Source: Osedax fenrisi (lineage: Eukaryota; Annelida; Polychaeta; Sabellida; Siboglinidae). Taken from it: a stretch of DNA of 64,000 nucleotides. Shown piece after piece: positions 29,091-42,400 of this stretch. How positions within the stretch are numbered: the first letter of the stretch is position 1; each line of letters starts with the position of its first letter. The stretch lies in the NCBI GenBank assembly GCA_964019155.1, contig OZ025243.1, positions 25,695,444 to 25,759,443 of the forward strand, in the 5' to 3' direction. A program made the position numbers and the translations under genes. The notes below the pieces were generated by a model. The model did not search any database. It was not told where the DNA came from and saw only the letters and a list, made by a program, of their open reading frames with translations.

Positions 29091-30590
29091 AATGAATATG
29101 AAATCAATTGAATTCGCGCAATCTCGTAAAATCGCGTGCTCTTTTGATGTGCGGCCGCATTAAATCCTATTGATAATCACATTGGCAGGAAATATAATTA
29201 CCGGTTTCCCCGTACGCCTATTGTAGTTTAATATTATCTTACTATAACTATAGCAGGCTTACCTATAGGTTATGATGTAATTACATTAGAATATTGGTTT
29301 ATGAAAACATGTGTATCTTACAAGGACAATACGTTGAAATACAATTAATTAAATTAGATTATATATATTATATATTATTTATAGTTTTTTGTATTTTTAT
29401 TATATGTATGACTTTTATTTATATCTCAATTATTATTGTAATTTTATATTTTATCTTGGTTTCTAATTTTTATTTTAACATTTTTATTATTTTTGTATGT
29501 GATTAACCTTTTATTTAATCATTCTATTGTTTGTTTATATTACTATTACTTTATTATTATGTTTATCATTATTTATATTTTATTTTGTTTATAAGATTAG
29601 AAATGAAATTGCACATAGGACCTACTATTAGGAGAGTTCGAATCAATTATCGCTTTCACTGATCCTCCTTAGACTTTTTCTATAAACCTAATTCATTCAT
29701 TCATATGTATTTCATATTTGTATTGCTCAATATCAGAAGTCGTATATAACTTTAGACACATACATATATTGATATACGATTTGTAGTATTATAATAATAT
29801 ATGTAATGTTTATTTGTATACTCACATATCACATTTAAACTCAAACACTAACATATACTAATACTACATGTCGTGTATTACATTGACTATATTAATATAT
29901 AGACATTTATGTTATCAAATAAGTTATGAATTTAAATTATATTGACTGAATACAATTTCTCATTACAGCATTGTAATACAAAGCCACAGCTATAATGGAA
30001 TGTCTCTTCATTTAGTTTACCCGGGGTTAATGGAGAATATACCCTAAAGGTAAACTTTCTATAGAACTCGGTGATATACGGTGATCCTTTGTTATAATAT
30101 TATCGCTCATATTAATTATTAATTTGTAGCAGACGATGTTTAGTGTTTAATATATTGGAGATGTGATTCGATTGGATAATGAAAATAACATCTTAACGAT
30201 AGTAAATCTTAAAATGTTCATATATATTTAGCAATAAGCATATGGTTATTTTAAATATTTTAAAATATTGTAATAATATGTGTAATAAATCTTAGTATTC
30301 TATTATAAGAATAGTATTTTATAAATTATTTATATTATATAAATATAGTTTCATGGGGGTATAGAAATTGTATTTGTTTTATTTTGGAAAATTATGTATA
30401 AACCATTACATAAAATATGTCCAACTATCATTATTATAACAACATTAACATATTATTTACTTTAGTCACATTACCATATTGATCATTTGTCTGGATTATT
30501 CACGTGATATTTACTAATAACTACAGCGCCTCTTAATGGTAGAGTGTTGATAAACAAAGACAGTAGACTGAGAGGTTATTTACATAATAC
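29091..30590. other. Spacer, AT-rich, nothing recognised
   Basis: No conserved match inside the window. A 70-codon Ile/Phe/Tyr-rich frame at 29,294-29,506 is low complexity. Confidence 0.45.
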
Positions 30591-30715
30591 CTTCGTGTCC
30601 AGCAATGGCTCGCTACGGCCATTAAGTCCCCCACTGGACATCGTAGCAGGTGTGTGCGGAGTGTACGTATTATACACACTCCTGTGCGCATAAACGGGGG
30701 GGGGAGGGAGGAATA
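30591..30715. other. Small GC-richer patch with hairpin and G-tract
   Basis: GTCCAG and CTGGAC bracket about 45 bp, followed by a run of nine or ten G's. Origin unknown. Confidence 0.35.
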
Positions 30716-30858
30716 AATGAACGACGTATAATCTAGACAATATTTACAAATAGAGCACGATAATTAAGTAGGTATATAATGTAAATAAGTATTAAGATAA
30801 TCACTTATTTAAGATAATCACTTATTTAACCACGTATCGCCCGATAAATATGTTAAGC

Positions 30859-30923
<65 letters not shown>

Positions 30924-30960
30924 CATATCATGAGATATATTACAATATTGCTGAATATAT

Positions 30961-31008
<48 letters not shown>

Positions 31009-31789
31009 ATAATACTAATAATAATTAGAGTTTAGGCATTAGCCTGGATGAACGAAAAATAAGAGCTTATCAAGTCGTTTACCAAATGTGATTGTGGGGG
31101 AATATCAGATATAAAATTTCTATCCAGGAATAGTAAATAAATAGTCATAACAAATTCGACCTCGAATACTTTTAACCAATTGCTAATGAAAGTAAATAAA
31201 GGTGGATACAAAAATATAGATACAAAAACAAATGAGCTTATACTCCGTTGTATTCAATATAAAACTTATAATAATATGTATACTGTCAATAATAATATAA
31301 TGTATTATATTTGCAAGTGAAAAAGACAGGTAGATCGATAGTAAGTATGATGGGGATAGATAGATATAGATACAGATCTAGAGAGAGATAGAAATATGGA
31401 GAGAGATAAGTTAAATAGAAGGAAATATGGTAGTTTATTAATAATAGAGTGACATATTACACACATGTATATATATATAAGCTGGACAATGCCACACATG
31501 TGTATATATTATATAATATATATTATATACACACTATCGTATACAATAACATAAGTATGACTCATGTTTATCGAGAGTGAGTCATTGTCCAGCGTACTAC
31601 ATTGTCCATCCTGACCACTGTGATATGTTGACCAGTTAGGTTTTAATGACCACATAATCGTATGTTAGGCTTTGTAGTGACCATCACAAGTATGTGAGTT
31701 TATATAGTAGTAATGTAGTTGGGTCATTTAATGATGTTATGTAATATATAGTATATTCTATATTATATTGTAATATATTATATATATAT

Positions 31790-31827
<38 letters not shown>

Positions 31828-33060
31828 GATACATTTTAATACATACAACACAATTTTTAATTTTTTAAATCAAATAAACAAAATATATTTTTGTCATATT
31901 AATTTATATATCTCTCATGTTTATACTTCCAAATAAGTGATGTATGTAAGAAATGTATGTTATAAATATGCTGTATTAAAATTTTCTAATGGTATATGAC
32001 CATATAATGTAGTAATTCAGCTGGAACTGCACTCATCTTTATAAAAACTCGCGAGTCTGAAGTCATTATTTTTAATTAAAAACACAAAATCAATGATGAT
32101 AGATGTTCTAAGTTGTTGCGTTTAATCAGAATACCCAAGCAGATGATAAAACTATGAACAAGTAATGCAGAATTATATCGCTAGATGTCGCCACTAGTGG
32201 TCAATGGTACTCGACGGTATCCGGAAATACGCCATCTTATTGAGAGCGGAAGTGTTAACACTACACTTAATTGTATTAATTGTTATGTTCCCGGAGACTG
32301 ATTAGAGACGATAGTGTTATATAAAATCCAGTACTAATACTAATTAAGCTTAATTAATTTTCTTTTGATATAATACCAATTATATATAGCATGTAACAAT
32401 ATATATATATATATATATTGTTGTTAGAGTACTGAGCCACACATGCAGTTACATATATTTAGGTATTCATTCATTCATATGATATAATACATATTGGTAT
32501 TACATATGTAAATAACCATTAATTAATGTACTAATTATTGTATTACCGTTATTTTGATATACTAACGTAGAAAACATAATATTTATTACGAATTATATTA
32601 GTTTAAAGACTATATTAGTATAATGTTTAAATTGCCTAATTTAATGAACTGTATTTTTCTAGTAAATTCATAAACTAAATACTATACGATTGATATCATA
32701 CAGATATAGCGTAGTTAGTATGGTCTACTTTAACGAATGTCTACATATATGTATATTGTATACAAGCAACACAATAGTACACATCCTGCACACATACTGC
32801 ATAGCCATGTTTAATTAATGCATTGTAACACATACATGTTAGTTAGCGGGGAAATCACATCTCCCAATAGACATGCTTATAGGGAGATGTGATTTATACA
32901 GAAGTATAATGTTATATATTTACATATCATATACGCATAGAGAATGAAGTAACTTTGGTGTCTATAGACATATCCCTATAGGTATAAGATATATACATTA
33001 TATATATTTGTAAAAAGAGCATATAAATATGCTATAGCATGATATATATATAAGATATAA
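30716..33060. other. Spacer with large (TA)n tracts
   Basis: Microsatellites at 30,860-30,925, 30,955-31,005 and 31,790-31,823. A hairpin at 31,481-31,593 (GCTGGACAATG / CATTGTCCAGC) and a perfect one at 32,852-32,895 with 14-bp arms (AAATCACATCTCCC) are the only other structures. No gene seen. Confidence 0.5.
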
Positions 33061-33064
33061 TTTA

Positions 33065-33222
33065 GGAGGAGGTACTACTCGAAATGCTTTCAATTATCGT
33101 GCCTTCTCCTCCGTTGTTCTTCGTACATTGAATATTCTACCATACGATCTACGCAAGATCCTATCTTCGTATTGTTTTAATAGTAAATTAAAGAATCACT
33201 TTAAATCTATATAATACCTTTG
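33065..33222 (+). pseudogene. Jockey/CR1-like LINE, extreme C-terminus
   Basis: Encodes RNAFNYRAFSSVVLRTLN, then LPYDLRKILSSYCFNSKLKN and HFKSI before a stop. This matches the usual C-terminal pattern of Jockey/CR1-type ORF2 (R-x-F-x-Y-R-A, W-N-x-L-P, F-K-x-x-L-K). Fragment only. Confidence 0.6.
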
Positions 33223-33780
33223 TATTCAGATATGATTTATTTATATATTATTAACTACTAATCTTAAAATCAACTCGTTTATTTTTATTTGTATTTCGTT
33301 ATATTATGTTATACACACGTTATGTTATGTTAGACTATGTTATACACCAGTGAGGGCTTTCGCTATATTCGGTGTTTTAAATAAACCAATTAATTCATGC
33401 ATTCATGCATAAGTATGCGTTAACCTTTTACACGAATAACACGTACAGTATTACCACTAACCACTAATCGGACAATATATTGTACCTATAGGTCAGACGT
33501 ATCGTGTGGTCATCGAGTGGTCAATACCACGTGACCGTGTGTATCACGTGTACGCATGCGTGTATGACGTCATCGGCTGGTTACGTAATACTATAGTATG
33601 ATAACACAACGATATTAAGAACAGGCACCGATTTAAGTTATGTTATGAATATATCAATACAAGTATTACCATCAATGATGTTATACAATAGAATTTGTAT
33701 TAATAAGGGTTAATGTATAAAGTAAATATCAAGTAAAATATTAAATAAAATAAAGTATAAATTAAACGAAAAGTGTAATT
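33223..33780. other. Spacer with a GC-richer patch
   Basis: Around 33,500-33,590 there are several CACGTG-type motifs and a TGACGTCA. Nothing coding. Confidence 0.4.
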
Positions 33781-33784
33781 TTAG

Positions 33785-34115
33785 ATTATTACGCAATTTT
33801 AAAATGTCATCATCTTGATTATTGCTCACATATATGGGGAAATACTTTCGAAAGCAATATTAAACAAATATCAAAACTCCTAAATCAAGTAATTAGACTA
33901 ATTTTCAAAGATGTGCATATATCTATTATCTATAACAAAATACATAGGAAATTTTCAGATATTGTTAAATTAAAAACTGTAATTGTTATGTAAAAGCAAG
34001 TTAAAACACACTTACTAATAACTTACCAACATTGTTTATTTCTAGCAGAAAACATACATTTATTAGGATAAAAATAGAACAGATTGAAATTCGTTTTTTA
34101 TTTAAATTATTGGCC
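33785..34115 (+). pseudogene. Jockey/CR1-like LINE, post-RT fragment
   Basis: Encodes HHLDYCSHIWGNTFESNIKQ and then ISKLLNQVIRLIFKDVHISI, the familiar post-RT stretch (S-H-L-x-Y-x-x-x-x-W-G-N-T...L-x-x-x-Q-x-x-x-x-R-x-I). Stops follow. Degenerate. Confidence 0.6.
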
Positions 34116-34269
34116 CTAAATTATAGAATTATTATTATAATATTATTAAAAAAAATATTATTACTATTAAAAAATACATCAAAAATTTGTTAATTTTATG
34201 TATGTATATCTAGACACATATATACCTATATACATGTAAATAACGCACTCACATATACCCATACATATA

Positions 34270-34560
34270 CGCGCACACATGCGCGTGTATATACCTGTAC
34301 TAGTTACACACACATGTGTGCGGTGCGGTTATTTAGCGCACACATGTGTGTACATCACAACAGATGTTTGTAGGTTTACGACCCGCCACCTGGGAGCTGT
34401 ACAACTGTCATCTGTCTCATCCCCTTGTAAGAAGAAAGGGAGGGTTCGGTGCTGGTCACTTCCGGTTGAGCAGAATCGTCTAGGGGGAGCTACTAAACCG
34501 GAACTCTTGGTCAGCTGACCGTTGTTATGCAATGTTACGTCACCGTTGTCAATACACTAA
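34270..34560. other. GC-richer patch, unassigned
   Basis: Two overlapping open frames of 67-79 codons on opposite strands and a TGACC/GGTCA-rich end. I recognise neither protein and cannot show splice sites with consistent phase. Confidence 0.3.
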
Positions 34561-34864
34561 ACTATAGTACGGGAATTACTACTAGATGTTAGTTAATACT
34601 AAATGTTTATACAAATCAAGGACAACTATATTATTGATTCTATGATTACGGTGGTATTGATTCATGCCCCTATACTGTGAAGATTGTATAGTTTTGTGAC
34701 AGAGATTATTCTTGAGATATTATTTTATTATTAATATTTAAACTAAATAGAAAGTTATATAATATACTATAGTATACATTGTTATTATACCGATATCGTA
34801 CAGTGTACGACGTATAAAGTTACATTGAAAAGATACATTGTTATATATATAGTACATACGTATA

Positions 34865-34936
34865 TATATAAAACAACGAAGAAACTAATTATTATAAGAA
34901 ATATAAAAATATTCTTACCTCCGTATTACGTAAATC

Positions 34937-34977
<41 letters not shown>

Positions 34978-35840
34978 CATCTAAAATAGATAATAATCAT
35001 AACAGTAGTAAAAATACATGGTCTATAATTAATAATGTAATATAAAAATACCAATAAAAGACAAAATAATGAAGAATTAAGTTCTTCTACATCGGAGGAA
35101 TTTGATAATTACTTTGGTAATATAGGGATTGATTTATCTAATAAAATGAAATAAAATACATATAATATTGATATATATGTTAACCAGTATATACAAAATG
35201 TGATAGATTAAAACCTGAGAATTATAGACCCATATCATTATTATCTCAACTTTATAACATTTTTGAAAGTGATAATAAAATAGGTTAGGAATTTTGTTAC
35301 CTACTAGAATTTTTAAATAAATTCAATATGATTAGTAATTTTCAATATGGGTTCAGAAAGCATACACCAACAGCTGACGCTTTAGCTGATGTTATTGAAT
35401 CTGTATCTGATAATTTAGAACATTTAAATAAATGTGCTATATTATCAATAGATCTAAGTAAAGCTTTCGATACATTTGATCTTGCTATATTATTGATAAA
35501 GCTTTATATTTATGGTATTAGAGGAACTTAATTTGACCTTTTTAAAAGTTATGTATCAAATAGAATGCAATATGTTATTCATAATGGTATTAGGTCTAGT
35601 CTAAATAAGAGTCGAAGTAGAGTTCCACAAGGATCTGTATAATACAGTATTGGATCCATTTTGTTTTATTGTATATAAATGATCTACCAAATATATCTCC
35701 TGTTTTTAAACAAATTTAATTTTCTGACGATACAACTTTAATTTTTAATGATAAATTTATTATAATTCTTGAAAATAAATTAAACATGGCATTTATAAAT
35801 TATATAGCTGGTTAACTAACATTTCATTATTTAATATCAG
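34865..35840 (+). pseudogene. Jockey/CR1-like LINE, reverse transcriptase region
   Basis: Order of recognisable pieces: YKKYKNILTSVLRKSE (34,890), interrupted by a (TA)n run at 34,940-34,972; SSKIDNNHNSSKNTWSIINN; EEFDNYFGNIGIDLSNKM; KPENYRPISLLSQLYNIFE; FQYGFRKHTPTADAL; ILSIDLSKAFDTFDLAILLI (RT palm segment); YGIRGT; SYVSNRMQYVIHNGI; SRVPQGS; then a weak FSDDTTLIFND, where Ser replaces Ala of the FADD box. Frameshifts and stops throughout. A dead LINE in plus orientation. Confidence 0.85.
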
Positions 35841-36420
35841 AAAGTAACTAAACAAACCACAGTATAGCGTATACATTTGAATCGTGTAGTCATTACGGGG
35901 GAATGTATGACGTAATTAACGCGTGTCCCGTCCTTGTCTCAAGAGGGAACACGCCATAACGAGGCTATTTGGGTACATTACATAATATTTGTGGTATTGT
36001 TATAATTCTCACAATTGTAGGGGGACTAGATATTACTATTTAATCGCCACCCATAATGCAACATGTTATTATAGTATCGCTATTCCCGATTTGTCTGCGA
36101 TGAACACGTATATCTGATGTATTAGTAATATATATATATATACTAGGCGGTCGGGGCCCGGCTTAATAATGAATACAATATTTAATATACGTCAAATGAT
36201 GTTTATTTATATAATTTTATTTACGAAATAAAAATCTACGAATATTAGTTTTAAAAGTAAAATCTAACTTTTATTATTTTCAATGGATATGTATTTTAAT
36301 TATTAACAAATAAATAGTATATTTCATTAATATATTTATATATATAAATATATATATATATATATAATTATATTATACAATAATGTAAGTCAAACTACAG
36401 TTTTTATAAAAACTATAGTG
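35841..36420. other. Spacer, AT-rich
   Basis: A GC-richer patch at 35,880-35,990 and (TA)n at about 36,350-36,365. No gene recognised. Confidence 0.4.
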
Positions 36421-36424
36421 CAAT

Positions 36425-37085
36425 AACTCATGAGTTATTAATAATGGTAGAGTCTGATTGCATAAAAAGTAGAACTACATCTGATTACTAAAAAGACTAA
36501 AGTAATGGCATTTAACACAATTGACCCAATATTATTAAAAACTGCCGATAGTAAAACGTTACAAGTCGAAAAATAATTCAAATACATTGATTATTGGATC
36601 AACTCGTCAGAAAAGGACATTAAAGTGAGAAAGGAACTACCATGTAACGCACTACATAGCATGTACATTACATGTAAGTCTAAGATAAACTTAACACTTA
36701 AAAGAAGACTCTTTGTAGAAACCGTAGAAAATGTACTAATCAATGGGTCTGAGTCATGGACACTGAACATTTAACAAAATAAATCACTAGATGGCACGCG
36801 AATTCTTCGTAAAGCCCTAAGGATGAACATGGCTGGATACTGTATACGGATCATGAACTATCAGCACATTCGCTCATTCTATGGAACCTACACAAGGCAA
36901 ATCTACAGAGATCGCCGGCGTTTAAACTATGTGGATAAGCTAAGAAAATTGGTCTCCTAAGAAAGCAAGATATAATAACCAGCATGCTAGATAGAGATAT
37001 ATAGCGGTAGTTGTCAAATATTGATGCTCTAGTAGAAGATTAACAAGATAATACTCTAAATTAAGCAAATAAGTAAGCATATATA
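36425..37085 (+). pseudogene. RTE-like LINE family 2, C-terminal half
   Basis: Encodes KVMAFNTIDPILLKT, IDYWINSSEKDIKVRKEL, SKINLTLKRRLFVETVENVL, NGSESWTL and a decayed LNYVDKLRK end. It finishes with AAGCAAATAAGTAAGCA, the same tail as the fragment at 22,890-23,125. Several stops. Confidence 0.75.
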
Positions 37086-38230
37086 TATATATATATACAG
37101 TAGTGTATATTATACATTATATACTGCACTGTGTATACCGTGAAATGTATATATTATATATATATATAATGTATACTATGGTTAATTTGCAGTAATCCCC
37201 GATGATACTTTATTGATCATAATTAAGTTAGATTAGTGTGTCCACGAGAACAAAGCATTCATTGTTATTGTTAAGTTCATTGTTATGTAATCATCCTATA
37301 ACGTAAGAGATGTTCACATTTCTCAGTAGTTCACGTAAGTCGCTAACATACTCGGAATATTTAACTGTATTATAGTGCATATGTATACAGCTATTCACAC
37401 ACACATATGGATAACAATATAGCAAGGGAGGACATGCATGACGGACATAAGGGTCAAGCCTGAAGTTACGTAATCACCACTACAAAGCGCATGCGCTGAA
37501 GATCTGAACAATGATATCAATGCAGATTTGTATTATCCCTGCGGCCAATGTATAATGTATTTAGATTGTAATTGTTCAATGCAAAATTATATATTTATAT
37601 ATATATATTATAAAGTTAGTAAAGGATATGTGTCCAATGGGGATAATATTAATATATTAGCATATAGTATCATAAATAACATTATTCAGTGTACTAAATA
37701 ACGCTAACATATGCGCCGCGTGGTGAGGTTAGCCTATTACATTAGGTAATATATACAGTGTGCTGTGTGTTCTGATCACGTGATAGATTGACCGATACAT
37801 ATGCGGTAATCCCCAGTGTACATAGGTATGACGTCACTATCACTATTGTTACGTAACACCACGTGATGGTTCTTTATACACATCGTAACACTTGATAATA
37901 AAGTATGTACGCTACTTATATATAGAATACTATCTTAGTTTTGTTACGAAATATATACATATATTTTATAAATGAAAAGCTGAACTTCTGTACCAATCGC
38001 TTTCAGTTGAACTAGTAAGGATGTAGAAGTTGATGCAGAAGTATCAGTATTGTGGAAGTAGAGGTGGATGCACATTGTGATGCATAGTTAGAAGTAGAAG
38101 TATAAGTAGAAGTAGATGTAGATGTAGATATAGCACGCAATAAATGGACGTAATTCCGTAATAAGATATATAAGATATATGCCTATCTCATAATTAATGC
38201 GTGAGCTATTAGACATGTAGGTCATATCCC
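37086..38230. other. Spacer with hexamer-like GAAGTA/GATGTA repeat at 38,010-38,128
   Basis: Mostly AT-rich. Imperfect GTAGAAGTAGATGTAGATG repeat near its end. No gene seen. Confidence 0.4.
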
Positions 38231-38234
38231 GGCG

Positions 38235-38548
38235 ACTACGGCTAACTGACACTGACCGGAAGTACGTATTTGGTTACCCGTATGTTAGTCCCCAGTGTCC
38301 GCAGTCCATGGGTCATCGGCTTTAATTCATTACGACAGATGACCGCTGGTCAAGGTAACCGTATCAATTGTTACCCTCCTTGCTTCATAGTGAAGTGGGC
38401 CACGGTTCTACGGTCGGGTAATACGGCTATAATAGCTCTGTCATCACGTGATACCGATGTGATACTGTTGTTATTAGGGGTAGGTCACGTGTACAGTCAC
38501 GTGGTCAGCCTATTGTCCGAAGTCACCGGTCAGACTATTGTCTAAGTC
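38235..38548. other. GC-richer patch with an unrecognised 91-codon frame
   Basis: The frame 38,270-38,545 (plus) has no ATG at its start and resembles nothing I know. The patch has three CACGTG motifs and several TGACC/GGTCA half-sites. More likely non-coding than a gene. Confidence 0.3.
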
Positions 38549-38599
38549 GGTAGTCATAACAATTCGATAAAAACAATCTGCATGGAGATGATATTCAAA

Positions 38600-39150
38600 A
38601 ATAAAGTAGACGATTTAAAATAGCTCTAATGTTACATAGGAATAACCTTACATAACGTCAATATAAGGAATCCTAATATGTATGCAATCGGAAGTGTAAT
38701 CTAACAGCAAATCTTAAGAAACACTTTCGTATAGCATCGTTTAATCTGTTATAGTATACGGATCAAGAACGTGGACTCTGGCGATTAAGCTCTTTACGAA
38801 GATTGACGGACAATACACACGGATGCATCTTTGCTTAACATATTATCACATAAGAGAGTAGTATAATATATTATTATAAGTATGGTAAGAGAGAAAAGCT
38901 AACTAACAAGGCACTCTGTGTAATTGTCTCTAAGATCTATATAGCGATACAAGATAGTATACTTCGTTTCTAAGTACATCGCTGGTGAAGTACGCAGGAA
39001 CTTATAAGTGACTTATTATTATGGAAGCCACTGAATTAAAAGCTGAAACATTAACGACATCCACAAGATCGTACATATCGCTACCTGAAGACGACATTGG
39101 ATGTACATTAAACATAGTCATTAGCGATAAGCTACATTTGAGAAAAAAGT
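38600..39150 (+). pseudogene. RTE-like LINE, heavily decayed C-terminus
   Basis: Pieces such as CNLTANLKKHFRIASFNLL, RTWTLAIKLFTKIDGQYTRM and later STQEL and LLLWKP correspond to the RTE C-terminal region (K-S-N-L-x-x-x-L-K...W-T-L...D-x-x-Y-T-R-M). No frame survives for long. Confidence 0.6.
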
Positions 39151-39955
39151 GTCATGGTTTGCGATCAATATCTACTTGATAAGATAAGATAAGATATATA
39201 TATATATATATATAAGTCTCTGATAAAATATACCCATAAAGAAATATTAGTATTATGCATGGTATATATAACAATGAAGGTATCATAACATACAAATAGC
39301 CTGCATGCTATTACAAATAAAAGAAGACAACTAAAACATTTTCTTGTGTCTATTTGTCTTGTATTATGTGTAAACAAAAGAGAAAAACAAAACTAATCAC
39401 ATATATATACATATATGTGTGTATAAGTTATGATTATTTATAACAGCGCCACTCCACATTATTATTATCGCTATAGCCCGAGGTAATGAATACATTAGAT
39501 TGCTACGAAGAGAGAGAATAGATCAAGGTAGGCCGCCACCTACACTCAAGAAACAATAGCTACACACGTAGCCATAGGACATAAGGTAAGGACGGATGCG
39601 TTGTTAACAATGACGACGATGTCTTAGTGATATTGACCGCTGGTCATCTTACCATTGTAATAGTATTGGTACTATTGTACACAGTATTGACCGTCGCCCT
39701 ATATTAGCTCGGCGGGCAATTAATTTCATAAAGTTATACTTAAATATATAAAAGTGTGATATACTTATTAAAAGTGAATATTTTAGATATATGTAGAAAT
39801 ATAAATAATGTATTTGTAGATATGTATTTAATTATGAAGGTGGCTTATTATTGTTTAAATGTGTAAAACTGTATATTTATTAATGTATCAAATAGGGCAT
39901 GATGGTGAGTAGTATTTAAAAGTGTGTGCATATGGATCATTTCTTTTACCACATC
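39151..39955. other. Spacer, nothing recognised
   Basis: AT-rich with a short (TA)n at about 39,195-39,212 and a small GC-richer stretch at 39,440-39,720. No gene. Confidence 0.4.
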
Positions 39956-39957
39956 AT

Positions 39958-40100
39958 AGTATACATGTACAGTGTATATTGTACAATATACAGTGTACAA
40001 TGTACAGTACACAATGTACAGTGCACATTGTACAGTGTACAATGTACAGTGTATAATGTACAGTGTACAATGTACATTATACAAAGTACAGAGTACAACG
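39958..40100. repeat. 14-bp minisatellite, unit CAATGTACAGTGTA
   Basis: About ten diverged units, almost self-complementary (GTACAGTGTAC). Same length and a 10-base shared core with the array at 10,905-11,110. Open frames on both strands here are artefacts. Confidence 0.85.
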
Positions 40101-41480
40101 TAAACTAACACAACATAGGTTAACGTATCGAATACCTGTTTAAAACTACATTATTATATATTACGTGACGTGAACCTTTATACCTCGTACATTGCAGGTA
40201 TACATACTTGTGTTATCACATCAATATGTATAACTATAGCTATTTCATTGATTATATGACTATTATATAATACGTCCAGTATTGACTTATAACCAGTTAG
40301 TTAGTTTATATAAACATATATTATAAGTTTTATGAAAGGCTACCAAAGCTATTAGAATATCTCAATAGCAGACGAATCTGCCTTTTATTAGCCAATTCAT
40401 AGTGTATGTATTTTAGTTATATGTATTAATATGTGTTAATATGTGATTAATTATTATGATGAATAACAGTTCATTTTCACCGTAATTAGGCACTATTTGG
40501 AGCGCTGCAACAGGGGGGACGGGGGGTATATCCTCCCTCACTTTAAAATCTTTGGGAACCTCCAATTATATATTGGTCCCCCCCCCCCTTTTATCACAAC
40601 ATTTATTTTGATTGGTTGGTCCCCCTACAAACAATATCGTTCTAGTGCCCCTAGGCATGCATGTAGGCCTCTTCGAGATAAAATAACAATAAAAGTAGAA
40701 TGTATTTATGAACACATTTTCTGATGCACATTAGATAATAATACGTTCTAGATATCACGTGACTAGAATATCGATTACAGAATTATAAGTTGGGTGATAA
40801 TGGTGATGCTAATGCAATACAGTGAGTATGACCGGAATATCAAAAGATCTATAATTTAGGGAAGTTTTACTCGAGTTACTGGAGATAAAGAGGGGAGCAT
40901 TTTTGGAACAAAAAGAAAGTAAGATGGTACGTTTTTAAGTTATATCAGAGATATATATATAGGGTTGAAAGAATATATAGATTTATGGAAATGGAGGAAC
41001 ACGAATCTACATCTTTAGGAGAAGGGTAGCCACATACGAGATGATTGATGAGATGTTGTAATATAGTGGTACAAGCGTTCTATGCAGTAATTAATGCGCT
41101 GTAAATAATGTATATTACTATTTAGTAAATTAATAGATTTAGCAGGGAGAAGATTATTTATAGAATAATATTAGTTAAATAGGTAGATTACAGTAGCGTT
41201 GATTAGTATCTTCATAAGGTACCTGGAAAGTGACTTCGTATTTATTAATTCTGATTAGATCAAAGTTGAAGGATCTTCCAATGATAACATATGGACCTTA
41301 AGGGATAATGTGTTACCAAAGATGCATCCTAATTTTGTAATAATAAGATGGAGGTATAATTATATTCTATTTAGTAACATTTGTTAAAGTTGTATTAGAA
41401 GTAGATATTGTATGTTTGTATATATATAAATCGTATAATGTATAAGTTGTAGTAAAATATACGCTCGTTATAACGAGGTG
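40101..41480. other. Spacer with homopolymer C and G tracts
   Basis: G-runs at about 40,511-40,530 and a C-run of ten at about 40,579-40,588. No gene recognised. Confidence 0.4.
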
Positions 41481-41594
41481 TGATAAATATTCACGCTTCG
41501 CTATTATTACGTAACAAATCTAGCGATATCCCGCCTCGCTATTGTATTCTCCTCCTCCTCCTCCTCATCCTCCCACATCCCATTGTGATTCTAG

Positions 41595-41816
41595 TGTACG
41601 GTATCGAGATAAGCCGAGAGATTCGATGGCTAACGGTGCTGCCACAGTGCTGCGGTCTAGCGGTGATCTATTTATAGAAGTGACGTCACCGCCTCCACGG
41701 GTCGTCACTATAGTGAAGTGCACATCCACCACCACCAGCAGCACCGTCAGACTGAGGTGTCATTATTGGCAGGCCACCCAGGGCGCTAATTGCAGTGCGG
41801 CTTACACGATTATTAC
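41595..41816 (+). CDS. Possible exon of an unknown gene (74 codons)
   Basis: A pyrimidine-rich tract of CTC repeats (41,548-41,592) ends in TTCTAG, an excellent acceptor. A donor AC|GTAAGG follows at 41,817. The 222-nt exon would be phase 2 at both ends and open throughout: SVRYRDKPRDSMANGAATV, then LRSSGDLFIEVTSPPPRVV, KCTSTTTSSTVRLRCHYWQ and NCSAAYTIIT, with three cysteines and a Thr/Ser-rich middle, so perhaps extracellular. It is clearly more GC-rich than its surroundings. I do not recognise the domain and see no partner exon within the window. A chance open frame in a GC-richer patch is the alternative. Confidence 0.4.
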
Positions 41817-41819
41817 GTA

Positions 41820-42400
41820 AGGGGTATATCTATATACCACTATACACGTGACATTATATCGATACATTATACATGGGTATAATATTACCTTCGGATAATT
41901 ATATATATATATATATATATACATTGTTACGTGTCATCATTTATATATGTTAACGTTGATTATAAAATAACTCTTTCTTAATATATTTTATAAATCATAA
42001 TATTATGTTAATATTAACATATCAAGATAACGAATCAAAATATTAGGTATTACATTATTTAAGTAGATTATTATGTAATTACCTATATAGGTAATTAAGT
42101 ATTACAAATATATAACTAGTTATATATTAATTAAATAGTTAATAATACAAATTCTTCTTAGACATAGATCACTGTTGAATGGAACATAATAAAAGATTAT
42201 TTGTATTTATAACAGTTTATCGCCTACATAAGAAGTTTAATTAAGGCGCCTACCTTTAAGGCAAGGAAACAATAATATCATATCTCGTTAAAATATACCT
42301 TTTAAATGTTTAAATTACCTATAATATTTATAAATAATCTATTATTATCAGTAACTTTAAAAGTTAAAAGTAATGATTAACATGTAATGATCTTACTCAT
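41820..42400. other. AT-rich spacer with (TA)n at about 41,896-41,922
   Basis: Nothing else recognised. Confidence 0.4.

Noticed and set aside
38270..38545. 91-codon hydrophobic-ended protein
   Set aside because: No ATG start, no recognisable domain and no splice context; only low-confidence mention kept.
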